Assembly (NCBI GenBank): GCA_029762625.1
Contig: JARVGI010000003.1
Location: forward strand, 1-64,000
Direction of reading: 5' to 3'
Source of the DNA: Methanomicrobiaceae archaeon
Lineage (GTDB): Archaea; Halobacteriota; Methanomicrobia; Methanomicrobiales; Methanomicrobiaceae
Length of the DNA stretch: 64,000 bases
In this document: positions 17,198 to 26,472 of the stretch, piece after piece
Layout of the letters: every line of letters starts with the position of its first letter
Numbering within the stretch: the first letter of the stretch is position 1
The notes under the pieces: generated by a model
What the model saw: the letters and a program-made list of their open reading frames with translations, nothing else
What the model was told of the DNA's origin: nothing
Database searches by the model: none
Translations under genes and position numbers: made by a program

Positions 17198-18883
17198 TCA
17201 CCTCTCGTCCATGCTGCAATCGTCTTCGAGGGCTATCTGTTGCGCCCGTTCCCGTGCGATGGAGGCATCAAGCTCATCCAGCTCGCTCTCGTATTCGGCC
17301 CTGAGGGCTGCGATCGTTGCCTTCAGCGCCTCGCGCCTGCGTCGGACCGCCCTCGCTCCGGCATCGAGATCCTGCGTCTGGCGCATCTCTGCGGCGTTCG
17401 TCTTCGCCTCCCCGGTGAGCCGGTTCAGGCCGGTGAGCACGCCCCCGGTACCGGCATAGACCTCGGTGAGGTGGATCCCGTCATCGCTGAGGATCAATTC
17501 ACGCATCTGGTTGGAGTGTGCCATGCCGCGGGATTTCAGCAGGCTCAGGACGCGGTTGCGTTCGCAGTTCTCCTCCACGTAGCCGAGCAGCAGCCAGGTG
17601 TCCATGAGCGAGGAGACGCGGACCTCGGTGCTCTGCATGGCTCCCCCGCCCTGGGTGAGATCATTGAACAGGGCGGTGATCTGGTTGCTCTTTAAAAAAT
17701 CGATCAGCCGGGTGAGCATGGAACGCACCTGCAGGCCGTTGCCCACGCTGATCAGGTTGGAGATGGGGTCCACGACCACGACATCCGGCTGAAACTCGCT
17801 GACCAGTTTATGCATCATGGCGAGGTGCATCTCCAGGCCGTGGACGGTGGGGCGCGACGCGTGGATCTGCAGGAGGCCACTTTCTATCCACGGTCCCAGA
17901 TCGATGCCGATGGAGCGCATATTGCGGATCATCTGGCCCTCCGATTCCTCGAAGGCGAAGTAGAGGCAGCGCTCGTTCCGGGCGCAGGCGGCGTTTACAA
18001 AACTCGCCGCCATGCTGGTCTTGCCCGTCCCGGCGATGCCGGAGACCAGGATGGAGCTCCCCCGGTAGTAGCCGCCGCCCAGCATGGCATCGAGGTCCTT
18101 AATACCGCTCGATACCCGTTCGGAGGACACCTCGTGGTCCAGCCCCAGCGTGGTGACCGGGATGACCGAAAACCCGTCGGCATCGATCAGGAAGGGGTAC
18201 TCGTCCATGCCATGGGCGCTGCCCCGGTACTTGACGATGCGGAGCCTGCGGGTGGCGATCTGGTTGACCACCCGGTTGTCGAGAGCGATCACGCAGTCGG
18301 CCACGTACTCTTCGAGGCCGTAGCGGGAGAAGGTCGTCTCCCCCGCCTCACCGGTGATGATGGCGGTGACCTCCTTTTCCTTGAGCCACGAAAACAGCCG
18401 GCGCAGTTCTGCCCTGAGCACCGCATGGTCCATGAATCCCGAGAAGAGCACCTCGATCGTGTCGAGTGCCACCCGTTTTGCCCCGATGGAATCGATGGCA
18501 TGGCCAAGGCGGATGAACAGCCCTTCAAGGTCGTATTCGCCGGTCTCCTCGATCTCGGCCGGATCGATGTGGACATGGTCGATCACCATCTTTTTTTGGG
18601 CGATCAGGCCGTTCAAGTCAAACCCGAGGGATGCCACGTTCTTGGCGAGGTCCCCTGCCGTCTCCTCGAATGCCACGAAGACCCCCGGCTCATCGTAAAC
18701 GGTTGCCCCCCGGACGAGGAACTCGACCGCGAGCATCGTTTTCCCGCATCCCGGCCCGCCGACGACGAGGGTGGGCCGGCCTGCGGGCAGCCCCCCGTCG
18801 GTGATCTCGTCGAGGCCCCGGATGCCGGTCGGGCATTTTGCCAGGCCCTCGAGTTCCGGATTGCGCGTATCGATGTTGTTCAT
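17198..18883 (-). CDS. kaiC: KaiC: two-domain circadian-type ATPase
   Basis: 561 residues from the ATG at 18883, chosen because GGGTGA lies 8 bases upstream; an in-frame GTG at 18895 is the alternative. Two RecA-like domains are present. CI has Walker A GGPGCGKT (about 43-49) and the catalytic pair FEET; CII has Walker A GIAGTGKT (about 272-280) and FEES. The loop holding the phosphosites of cyanobacterial KaiC (S431/T432) reads [10 protein letters not shown], with Ser at both positions (about 424/425). The C-terminal tail (490-561) is a charged coiled coil ([34 protein letters not shown]), longer than the A-loop tail of cyanobacteria. The gene is first in the operon kaiC-kaiB-kaiB-kinase. 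Confidence 0.93.
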   Translation of the reverse strand: MNNIDTRNPELEGLAKCPTGIRGLDEITDGGLPAGRPTLVVGGPGCGKTMLAVEFLVRGATVYDEPGVFVAFEETAGDLAKNVASLGFDLNGLIAQKKMVIDHVHIDPAEIEETGEYDLEGLFIRLGHAIDSIGAKRVALDTIEVLFSGFMDHAVLRAELRRLFSWLKEKEVTAIITGEAGETTFSRYGLEEYVADCVIALDNRVVNQIATRRLRIVKYRGSAHGMDEYPFLIDADGFSVIPVTTLGLDHEVSSERVSSGIKDLDAMLGGGYYRGSSILVSGIAGTGKTSMAASFVNAACARNERCLYFAFEESEGQMIRNMRSIGIDLGPWIESGLLQIHASRPTVHGLEMHLAMMHKLVSEFQPDVVVVDPISNLISVGNGLQVRSMLTRLIDFLKSNQITALFNDLTQGGGAMQSTEVRVSSLMDTWLLLGYVEENCERNRVLSLLKSRGMAHSNQMRELILSDDGIHLTEVYAGTGGVLTGLNRLTGEAKTNAAEMRQTQDLDAGARAVRRRREALKATIAALRAEYESELDELDASIARERAQQIALEDDCSMDER

Positions 18884-19217
18884 AGCGTAATTCACCCTAT
18901 TCCCCTGAAATCAATCTAATCTGGCTGCGTTCGGGATGCACCGAGTATGAAGTGCCGCGTGATCCTTTGAGAGAAATTCCCTGAATAGTACTACTCTGAT
19001 AGTATGGCTTTAATATATCGGATAGAATGGAACCGACATTCTGGTACCGTTTTTCTGAAAATCTGCTCGATATTCTCGCCCCAATGGGAATGTAAGGGTC
19101 GCCCCCCCCCCCCCCCCGGGCCGGACCAACAGCGCCGTATACGGCGGTATTTCCCGAAACCAGGGAGATAAATGGCTTTGATCCCGGTCACATCCTGCGC
19201 ATGTGCAGGAGCACGGG
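18884..19217. other. Spacer upstream of kaiC with promoter and poly-C tract
   Basis: 334 bp with no gene I can support. The TATA-like ATATATTA (19011-19019, minus strand CCGATATATTAAAG) lies about 130 bp upstream of kaiC. A homopolymer of 16 C follows further upstream (separate entry). The ORFs crossing it have no family-like content. It separates the end of the large kinase (19218) from kaiC, so kaiC probably has its own promoter. Confidence 0.55.
19102..19117. repeat. Run of 16 C (G on the kaiC strand)
   Basis: The plus strand reads a single run of 16 C between 'gggtcg' and 'ggg'. It sits about 85-90 bp further upstream than the kaiC TATA box. Long homopolymers are prone to slippage and, when upstream of promoters, can act as phase switches. 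It could also be a length error in the assembly. Confidence 0.85.
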
Positions 19218-22200
19218 CTACCCATCCGTCTGCTCCGTGCGCCACCTCCCCTGCGGGATGGCAATCTCGAACCGCGCTCCCCTGCCCTCTACCCCGCACT
19301 CGCGGATGGACATGCCGGTGATGCCCAGGATCTCCTTGACCAAAAACAGCCCGTAGCCGGTGTTTTTGCCGATGCCCTTCTCGAAGATCTCCTCCTTCTG
19401 GGCCGCCGGAATGCCCACCCCGTCGTCTTCCATCACGATCACCCCGTCGCCGTCCCGCGTCTGGAAGCTGACCCGGATGGCGGAAAGACCGCCGGCGTGG
19501 ACGGTGGCGTTCTCCAGAAGACTTGCGAAGGCCTTCTCCAGCATGGGATCGGCGTAGATCTCCGGCATGGGGGTGGCGATCTCGAGAAGGGTGCCATTGA
19601 GGCGGACGCTCTCTGCCGCCCGCTTCACCACCCATGCCACCTGCAGCCACTCGGGGTCCTGCTCGCCCATGTGCTGGTAGTCGCCGGTAAAGGTGATCTG
19701 GCGCCGGATGGTGTCGGCGGTGGCAAGCAGGTGCCGGAAGAAGCCCTGCGCCTCCGCATTCTGCTGGATATGCTCTTCGAGCAGGGCGAGAAACGCTTTC
19801 TGGGCGGATACCTGGTTGAGAATGTCGTGGCGGGTGATGCTCGCCAGGAGATTGAGTTTCCTGTTGGCCTCACGGAGGCTCTCCTGGGATGCGCGGAGGG
19901 CCGTGATGTCGTGGTCCGCCCCGATCATGCGAAGCGGCCGTCCCCCCGCATCCCGCACCACCACCTTCCCGCGGGAAAGAATCCAGCTGTACCGGCCGTC
20001 TTTCCGCTTCATGCGGTATTCCGATTTTATGCAGGGGGTCTCGCCCTTCATATTGGCATGCAGGTCGTTTCCCACGCGTACCCGGTCATCGGGGTGCACT
20101 GCGTCTTCCCACGGTGGGACGTCATCATAATCCGCATAGCCGAGGATCCCGGGCCAGTAGCCGTGGGTGATCACACCGCCGGTGGCAAGGTTCTTGTCCC
20201 ATACCCCCAGGTGCGCCGATTCGATGGCCAGGTTCAGGCGCTGCTCGCTCTCCATGAGGCCATGTTCGGCGCGTTTCTGTTCGGTGATATCCTGCACAAG
20301 GGCCCACATGCCGGTCGGACGTCCCGCGTCATCCTTCTTCAACCACACGCGGATATTGATGGGAAACGCGGTCCCGTCCTTCCTGACGTACTCCTTTTCG
20401 TACAGATCCAGGTAGCCCCGGGCGAAAATGTCCTCCACCATGGCTTTCTCCGTGGGATGCCAGCACTTGGGGGTGATCTGCCAGAAGGTGAGTCCGGTAA
20501 GCTCTTCGGCGGTATATCCCAGCATCGCAAGAGCGCTCTGGTTGGCCTCGATAAACCGCCCCTCCATATCGGTGATGAGAATGCCGTCGAGGCTGGATTC
20601 AAAGAGGCTGCGGTACTTCTCTTCGCTCTCCCGCAGTGCCTCTTCGGCGTGTTTTTGTTCGGTAATGTCGTTGCCGATGCAGAGGACTCCCACTGCGGTG
20701 CCGTGCTCGTCGGAGATCACCTGGTTGGTCCACTGGATCCAGACCCGTCTGCCGTCCTTCGTAACGTTCTCGTTTTCGTTGTTTTTATGCTTCTCCGGGT
20801 TGGTGCAGACTTCCCGGATCATCTCGCGCATATCTCGCCCCGAGCTCTCCGTCTCCGGCACGATGGTGCCCACCACGTTCTTTCCCAGGATTTCATCATG
20901 AGTATAGCCGAAAAACCGCTGCGCGAAATCGTTGAAGAAGGTGATGGTTCCTTGCGTGTCCATCTTCAGGATGACCGAATTGGCGTGTTCCACAACGTCT
21001 CGATAGTTTTTTTCACTCGCCCGCAGCCTCTCCTCGGCCCGTATCCGCTCGATCATATCCGCGGCCTGCCGGGCCAGGATATCCACGAGCCGCAGCTCGC
21101 GGTCTGCCGGTGTATGGACCCTGCAGAAGTGGGTGGAGAGGATCCCGAGCAGGTGGCCGTTTCTGCTCACCAGCGGGGTGGACTGCACGGCGTGGATGCC
21201 CTCCTCACGCAGCACCTCAGCGGACGCTTCGTCGAAGACGGGGCTCTCGCAGATGTCCTCCACCACCACCCGTCCCGCCCGTTCCAGCGCCGCCCCGCAC
21301 GCCGCGGAATCCCCCGGGCCCACATGCTCGAAAAAGTGCAGGAACGGGATATCGAAATGCTTCTGGGCGGCAAACTTCAGCGTTCCTGTTGCGGTGTCGA
21401 GGAGCTGCAGGCACCCCTTGTCCGCACCGGTGATGGCGATCGCGGCCTCCAGGATCTCCTGCAGGATCGCCTTGAGGTCATCTCCTTCGAGGTAGCGCGT
21501 GCTCAGGGCGTGCAGGAGGTTTAAATCCCTGATTTTGGTCTCGAGCCGCTGTTCGAGGACCCGGCGCTCGCGCTCTTTCTGTTTGCGCTCGGTGATATCG
21601 TGGAAGACCACCTGAACGGCGGGCTTTCCCTCAAAGGTGACCGGCCCTGCGGTGACCTCGACATCGACCACAGACCCGTCCAGGCGAATGAACTTCTCAT
21701 CGATACGAGGGGCGAAGTAGGGATCAGTATCATCGGCGATCCGCGCAATCCTCCGGGTGACGCGTCCGCGGTACTCCGGATCGACAAAGGCGAGTACCGG
21801 TCTTCCGAGGAGGTCCTGCTCATCCTCCGCGCCGAAGATCTCGACCGCAAGCCTGTTGCAGAAGAGGACGGTGTTTCCATCGTGGATGACGATCCCGCCG
21901 GGTGAGTGCTGGACGAGCTGGCGGTACTGCTCCCTGCTCTCCCGAAGGCGCTCCTCCATCCGTTTTTGCCGGGTGATATCGGCGAAGCTGGTGAGCACCT
22001 GCACGACCGCACCCGAGGCATCCTTTACCGGCTGGGATACGATGTGGTACCAGTGCCCGTGGGGCGGGCTGAACTTCTGGGTGGTCTGCACCTCGCCGGT
22101 GGCGAACACCTGCCGCGCCGTACACTGCTCACAGGGGCGGTCGCGGTGCTCGTAGATCTGGTGGCACTTCTGGCCGACGGGATCCTGGTCAGGGATGAAT

Positions 22201-23069
22201 TCACGGGTCTTCTGGTTCACCCAGGCGATGGTGAGATCAGGAGTAATCAGGGACTGCCCGGTATCCAGGGCGGAGAGGATGACTCCCATCCTCTCCTTCT
22301 CCGCGTTAACCGCTGTTTCGGCCCGCTTGCGCTCGGTGATGTCGGTGGCAAAGGCGCACATGAACTCCTTCTCACCCATCTGGCAGGAGCTGAGCGAGAG
22401 CTCCACGGGATAGACCGTGCCGTCACGCTTCCGGTGATGTGATTCCATGCGGACGGTCTGGTGTTCCTTCACCTCTCGCCAGACCTCCTGCCAGGCCTCT
22501 TCGAACCCCTCGACAGCAAAGTCGGGATCCACGTCCGGTACCCGCAGGGCGAAGAGTTCGTTGCGCGTATACCCGAGCTTTTGGCAGGCATACTCGTTGA
22601 CGTCGATCAGGTACCCCGCGGAATCGATCCAGTAAAATTCAGCCGGGAGATGATCGATGGAGAATTGGGTCCGTTTCAGCGCCTCCCTCGCCCGCTGCCG
22701 GTCCACCGCGTGCCGGATCTTGGATGCGAGCTCGGCGTAGAGGGCTCTCGGCTCCGCGCTCTTCTGCAGGTAGAAGTCGGCGCCGTTATTGAGCGCCTCG
22801 ATGACCACCTCCTCGCGGCCCCGCCCGGTGAGGACGATGAAAGGGAGGTCGGGGTCGTCCGCACGCACCGCCTTGAGCAGGGCGATGCCGTCCATCTGCG
22901 GCATGTCGTAGTCGGAGACGACCGCATCGAAGGTCCCGTTCCGGATGAGATCGAGCGCCGCTCGCGCAGACTCACAGGTATCGCAGGAGAATTCGCCTCC
23001 CTTTTCGAGAAAGATTTTAGAAACGGCCAGAAACACCGGCTCGTCATCGATGAGGAGGGTACGGAACAT
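19218..23069 (-). CDS. REC-PAS(x6)-GAF-histidine kinase
   Basis: 1283 residues, the largest sensor here, all soluble. The order is: receiver (1-120, DDEP, VSDYDMPQMDG), PAS1 (about 130-245), PAS2 (about 255-375, with a Cys-rich stretch: QKCHQIYEHRDRPCEQC), PAS3 (380-505), GAF (about 535-690), PAS4 (700-825), PAS5 (830-950), PAS6 (955-1075), H-box (SITRHDILNQVSAQ, about 1085) and HATPase (LLENATVHAGG, DDGVGIP, NTGYGLFLVKEIL). PAS2's Cys cluster could hold a metal or a thiol switch. Several PAS domains suggest that more than one input is integrated. It stands upstream of the kai operon with 334 bp between. Its REC and kinase domains are close to those of the protein at 10.3-12.9 kb, so the genes are probably duplicates. 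Confidence 0.9.
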   Translation of the reverse strand: MFRTLLIDDEPVFLAVSKIFLEKGGEFSCDTCESARAALDLIRNGTFDAVVSDYDMPQMDGIALLKAVRADDPDLPFIVLTGRGREEVVIEALNNGADFYLQKSAEPRALYAELASKIRHAVDRQRAREALKRTQFSIDHLPAEFYWIDSAGYLIDVNEYACQKLGYTRNELFALRVPDVDPDFAVEGFEEAWQEVWREVKEHQTVRMESHHRKRDGTVYPVELSLSSCQMGEKEFMCAFATDITERKRAETAVNAEKERMGVILSALDTGQSLITPDLTIAWVNQKTREFIPDQDPVGQKCHQIYEHRDRPCEQCTARQVFATGEVQTTQKFSPPHGHWYHIVSQPVKDASGAVVQVLTSFADITRQKRMEERLRESREQYRQLVQHSPGGIVIHDGNTVLFCNRLAVEIFGAEDEQDLLGRPVLAFVDPEYRGRVTRRIARIADDTDPYFAPRIDEKFIRLDGSVVDVEVTAGPVTFEGKPAVQVVFHDITERKQKERERRVLEQRLETKIRDLNLLHALSTRYLEGDDLKAILQEILEAAIAITGADKGCLQLLDTATGTLKFAAQKHFDIPFLHFFEHVGPGDSAACGAALERAGRVVVEDICESPVFDEASAEVLREEGIHAVQSTPLVSRNGHLLGILSTHFCRVHTPADRELRLVDILARQAADMIERIRAEERLRASEKNYRDVVEHANSVILKMDTQGTITFFNDFAQRFFGYTHDEILGKNVVGTIVPETESSGRDMREMIREVCTNPEKHKNNENENVTKDGRRVWIQWTNQVISDEHGTAVGVLCIGNDITEQKHAEEALRESEEKYRSLFESSLDGILITDMEGRFIEANQSALAMLGYTAEELTGLTFWQITPKCWHPTEKAMVEDIFARGYLDLYEKEYVRKDGTAFPINIRVWLKKDDAGRPTGMWALVQDITEQKRAEHGLMESEQRLNLAIESAHLGVWDKNLATGGVITHGYWPGILGYADYDDVPPWEDAVHPDDRVRVGNDLHANMKGETPCIKSEYRMKRKDGRYSWILSRGKVVVRDAGGRPLRMIGADHDITALRASQESLREANRKLNLLASITRHDILNQVSAQKAFLALLEEHIQQNAEAQGFFRHLLATADTIRRQITFTGDYQHMGEQDPEWLQVAWVVKRAAESVRLNGTLLEIATPMPEIYADPMLEKAFASLLENATVHAGGLSAIRVSFQTRDGDGVIVMEDDGVGIPAAQKEEIFEKGIGKNTGYGLFLVKEILGITGMSIRECGVEGRGARFEIAIPQGRWRTEQTDG

Positions 23070-23300
23070 GATTAATCGGGGAATTATTCAAACGTCTATA
23101 TTGTAAGCAGCTGATAAAAAAGTTTCATGGCAGCTTATTTTATAAAAATGGGTTTATTTTTATTACATCCACATGTTTTCCCTCTTAACCATCCTCCGTC
23201 CTTCGTCGCCCCGCGACAGGCCGTGACACGGGCATCTGTTCTGAGGCGGGAAAGCACCTTTATACCATAAGATACGAATTGACCGAAGAAGAGGTGATAT
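23070..23300. promoter_or_regulatory. Divergent spacer with promoters for the kinase and the coiled-coil gene
   Basis: 231 bp with no gene. TTTATA at 23259-23264 fits a promoter for the plus-strand gene at 23301, putting its start about 15 bp upstream of the GAGGTGAT ribosome site. For the minus-strand kinase, TTTTTTATCAG (near 23117-23127) and TTTTTATAAAATAAG (near 23143-23152) are A/T-rich candidates. Confidence 0.5.
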
Positions 23301-23663
23301 ATGATGCAAAAAGGAGCCATCGACCTGACGAAGGACACGAAGGAAGCGTACCTCACGCAGGCGCGTGCGCGGCTGGACGAGATACGGCACCTTCAGGCGG
23401 GCATCGTGGGGCAGAAAGAGGACGCTCCCGTGGAGGTGCAGGAAGACCTTGACGCCTGCGCCATCGATATCCAGCGCTACATCCTGCGGGCCGAAGACCA
23501 GATGGAGCTGCTGGGGCACGCCGATGAGAACGAATGGACCGGCATGCGGGAAGAGGTGGACGAGACCATCGGCGAGGCGCAGCGGGAGGTGGAGCGGGCC
23601 CACGAGCTCCTGAGCAACCCCATGGCGGGGAAGCGCCCGGAACGGGAATACTCCGAGTTGTAG
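23301..23663 (+). CDS. Small coiled-coil protein of unknown function
   Basis: 120 residues, no Cys, no membrane segment and no motif I recognise. Sequence is dominated by heptad-like helices: about residues 20-45 (ARARLDEIRHLQ), 45-75 (EVQEDLDACAIDIQRYILRAEDQ) and 80-110 (REEVDETIGEAQREVERAHELL). Ribosome site GAGGTGAT is immediately upstream of the ATG, and ATGATG gives two possible starts. Three-helix bundle folds of this length are common among small archaeal scaffolding proteins. The neighbour downstream is on the other strand, so it is probably a single-gene transcript. The role is unknown. Confidence 0.7.
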   Translation: MMQKGAIDLTKDTKEAYLTQARARLDEIRHLQAGIVGQKEDAPVEVQEDLDACAIDIQRYILRAEDQMELLGHADENEWTGMREEVDETIGEAQREVERAHELLSNPMAGKRPEREYSEL

Positions 23664-23686
23664 TGCGGGGGGATAGGTCCCCCTTT

Positions 23687-24967
23687 TCAGTGCCAGCGGT
23701 CCATGTGCTGCCGGTGGGTGGCGAGGTAGGCACCGGGTTCGTAGAACCGGTCGTAGAACTCCAGGTCGAGGTGGTGCGCCTGGAGGTAGGTGAGCACGAA
23801 GATGCTGGGAACGGTGCCCGGGAACCTGCCGAACCGGTCGTAGATATGCTGTGCCTGCAGGGCGACGCACTCCCGAAACCCCTCGCTGTGGACTTCGGCG
23901 CTGCCCCTGACGGCAGGGGTGTCACGGTACTGCCCCGGTGTCCCCGGGTGGAACGGCCCCCCGGGGCCGAACTTGCGTTCCGCCAGGGCATCGACCGCCT
24001 CCCGCATGTCCCGGTAGTGGGGCGGGCAGAACCCCTCGAAGATCCCCGGAAGGCCGGTGGGATTGGGCAGCGGCCAGCGCTCGTCGGTGTCGTACCGGAA
24101 CCCGAGGCCCGGTACCGCCGGATCCCCGCTCGCCCCCAGCATGCTCAGAGGATCGATGCCGTCGAACATCCACCCGCCCAGCCCCATGGGCTGCAGCACC
24201 AGCATGCCGGCAAAGCAGGCGCAGGCGAGCTCGGCGGTCAGTTCGGCGAGGGAGAGCTGCTCGAGAAAGGTCAGGGGCAGCGGGTTGTCCACGTCGCAGA
24301 GGTGCCGGAAGCGTTCTATCCCCTCGATTGGCTCGCCGTGGACGTCGTCGTAGATGCAGGAGCCGTTCTGCAGGTAGTAGCAGAGGGCGGCGATCACGTG
24401 CTGGGCGAGATCGCCCACCGGGATACATAGCGTCGTTCCCGGTCGGTTCGCCACCCAGGTGTTGTGCCCCTCGACATGCGGCACCTCGGGGGGCAGCGGC
24501 AGCCTCCCCTCCCGGATCCTGGTGATGCGCGACCGGTGGGCCTCCAGGAGAGCCTCGGGATCGAAGAGCCCCTCGTCTGAGCGGTCGGCGAGGGCGGGGG
24601 CGTCGCGGGTGGCCACGAAGTAGACGCCCGTATCGTCGGTGTAGAAGATTTCGCTCGTGTGAAATCCGGCCGCGGAGGGGAAGGTGCGTCCTCCTGCGGT
24701 GCCGGCATAGTTTGAGAGGTGCGGGGCGTAGCGGGCGTTGCGCATAATCAAATTGTGCCAGCCGGTGTTGCCCCCCATGGCGGTGAGTACCAGCATCTGC
24801 TCGAGCTCGGAGAGGGGGACCGGATCGTGGCGGGAGGTGTAGGCGAAGTAACCGTCCGGAATGGACGCCCCCAGGAAGAACCGGCGGGCGCGCCGGCCGA
24901 AGAGGGCGTTGACGAACGGGTATCCCAGCAGGTCATCAAATCCTGGTGGATATCCTGTCTTTTTCAT
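23687..24967 (-). CDS. Unrecognised protein, possibly nitroreductase-like
   Basis: 426 residues, soluble, two Trp-Pro-rich halves. The segment YAGTAGGRTFPSAAGFHTSEIF (near residues 88-110) resembles the 'R.PSAGALYP.E' FMN-binding signature of SagB/nitroreductase proteins, and LTAMGGNTGWHNL upstream could be the preceding helix. The rest has no motif I know; it contains hydrophobic helices (AALCYYLQ, AELACACFAGMLVL). An FMN-dependent reductase is only a guess. The ribosome site GAGGAAGAACC before the ATG supports the start. It is co-directional with, and 44 bp downstream of, the SoxB-like phosphoesterase (25012-26451), so the two may share a transcript. Confidence 0.6.
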   Translation of the reverse strand: MKKTGYPPGFDDLLGYPFVNALFGRRARRFFLGASIPDGYFAYTSRHDPVPLSELEQMLVLTAMGGNTGWHNLIMRNARYAPHLSNYAGTAGGRTFPSAAGFHTSEIFYTDDTGVYFVATRDAPALADRSDEGLFDPEALLEAHRSRITRIREGRLPLPPEVPHVEGHNTWVANRPGTTLCIPVGDLAQHVIAALCYYLQNGSCIYDDVHGEPIEGIERFRHLCDVDNPLPLTFLEQLSLAELTAELACACFAGMLVLQPMGLGGWMFDGIDPLSMLGASGDPAVPGLGFRYDTDERWPLPNPTGLPGIFEGFCPPHYRDMREAVDALAERKFGPGGPFHPGTPGQYRDTPAVRGSAEVHSEGFRECVALQAQHIYDRFGRFPGTVPSIFVLTYLQAHHLDLEFYDRFYEPGAYLATHRQHMDRWH

Positions 24968-25011
24968 GGTTCTTCCTCACCCTTTTTTCGTTCGGGTGGG
25001 GACGGCGTACA

Positions 25012-26451
25012 TCAGATGGCCACTACCGCGCCCTGCAGGTCGGCGTGTGCCGTTCCTTTCTTGAGGAATGATTCAAGGGCATCGATGGCCCGAAGATCTA
25101 GATCATGGCGGTTCTCGCCGTATGCTTCCGGGACGCCCTGGCTGGTCACGAACGCCGCCGTGTAGGTCGCCTCGTCGGAGAGCCGTTTGCCCTGCACGAA
25201 GAACTCCTGGATCCGGTGGCCTGCCGGGTTCTCGACCTTGATGTAGCAGTTGATCCCCCGGCAGCGCTTGACGTAGCCTCCCATCTGCTGGTAGGGGTCG
25301 CGGGAGAAGGTATGCTCGAGGTTGTTCTCCATCATCGCCCGCAGCTCGGCGCCGGTCAGCTCCACCACGGAGACCGGCGGGTTGACCGGGATGATGTTCC
25401 AGAGGTCGTTTCGGGTGACCGGCCCGGGCGGTACGGGCGCCCCGTAGCGCCAGCCGTTCGAGAAGGCCATCTGTGCGCCGGAGGCATCGAGGAGCGCCTG
25501 GAGGAGCAGATGGTCCATCGTGGATTCGAGGACGGCGTAGCGGTGGAGGGGGGTGGCGGTCTCTCCCACCACCGCATCGAGATACTCCCGGTGGGGCTCC
25601 ATGGCGGATGCCACCAGTGCACCGACCTCCGGGTCGGACGGGACGGTCTCATCGACGGTGATCAGCTCGTGCCGGAACCCGGCCACCTTGTGATCCTCCA
25701 CGGTCAGATCGAGCCTCCCCACAAATGACCCGTGGCAGCCGGACTGGATGATCACGGTGTCGTGCACCACGGCAGGGCGGTAGAGCCGGTTGTGGGTATG
25801 GGCGGAGAGCAGCACGTCGATTCCTGCCACCTCCGAGGCAAGCTGCACCTCCTGGGGGAAGCCGAGGTGCGAGATCAGCACCACCAGGTCCACCCGCTCC
25901 TCCTCCCGCAGCCGGGCGATGGCGCCGGGGAGCTCCTCCCGACCAAGGGTCAGGGAGATCCCCTCCGAAAAGGACGGCGGCATCGTTTTGTCGACGATGG
26001 TGGCGGCGATGCCGAGGATCCCGATGGTGAGCCCTCCCGCCTCCCGGACGGTGAAGGGGTCGAAGACCAGCCCGCCCGTCGCCTCGTCGTAGCAGTTCAG
26101 GGCGAGGACCGGATAGTCCAGGTCACGGGCGATCTCTTTGAAGCGTTGTGGGCCGTAGGCGAACTCCCAGTGTGCGGTCATCGCGTCGAACTGCAGGGCG
26201 TTGAGCACCGGCACCATCGCCCCGCCCCTGCTCTGCACCGCCGGGTAGGTCCCGTGGATCGTGTCCCCGCAATCGAGCACCAGGACCGCGCCGGGTCGCT
26301 CCTCCCGCACCTTCCCGATGAGCCCTGCGATCCAGGAATAGCCGCCCGCCTGCCGATAGACCGCATGCCCTCCTTCCCAGAAGAGTTCGGTGTGCGGCTC
26401 GAGGTAGCTGTGGGTGTCGTTCACCTGCAGGATGGTCAGCCGCTGCGCCAT
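25012..26451 (-). CDS. SoxB-like metallophosphoesterase / 5'-nucleotidase family
   Basis: 479 residues, no signal peptide, so cytoplasmic. N-terminal calcineurin-like domain (1-270): VNDTHSYLEPH, LVLDCGDTIHG, then DAMTAHWEFAYG, VVLISHLG and LLSAHTHN. C-terminal 5'-nucleotidase domain (280-479): TMDHLLLQALLDASGAQMAFSNG, GPVTRNDLWNIIPVN. Instead of the usual GNHE of 5'-nucleotidases, the metal loop reads AHWEF, as in the thiosulfohydrolase SoxB (GHWEF). True SoxB is periplasmic and acts with SoxYZ, none of which is seen here, so a relative with another phospho- or sulfo-ester substrate is likely. It follows the HEAT-repeat gene by 21 bp in the same operon. Confidence 0.85.
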   Translation of the reverse strand: MAQRLTILQVNDTHSYLEPHTELFWEGGHAVYRQAGGYSWIAGLIGKVREERPGAVLVLDCGDTIHGTYPAVQSRGGAMVPVLNALQFDAMTAHWEFAYGPQRFKEIARDLDYPVLALNCYDEATGGLVFDPFTVREAGGLTIGILGIAATIVDKTMPPSFSEGISLTLGREELPGAIARLREEERVDLVVLISHLGFPQEVQLASEVAGIDVLLSAHTHNRLYRPAVVHDTVIIQSGCHGSFVGRLDLTVEDHKVAGFRHELITVDETVPSDPEVGALVASAMEPHREYLDAVVGETATPLHRYAVLESTMDHLLLQALLDASGAQMAFSNGWRYGAPVPPGPVTRNDLWNIIPVNPPVSVVELTGAELRAMMENNLEHTFSRDPYQQMGGYVKRCRGINCYIKVENPAGHRIQEFFVQGKRLSDEATYTAAFVTSQGVPEAYGENRHDLDLRAIDALESFLKKGTAHADLQGAVVAI

Positions 26452-26472
26452 GCGTCTCCCCCCGTACCGGCG

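Noticed and set aside
19203-21524. Plus-strand 773-codon frame across the largest kinase
   Set aside because: It lies wholly opposite the REC-PAS-kinase; no start signal or motif, and the kinase motifs are complete on the minus strand.
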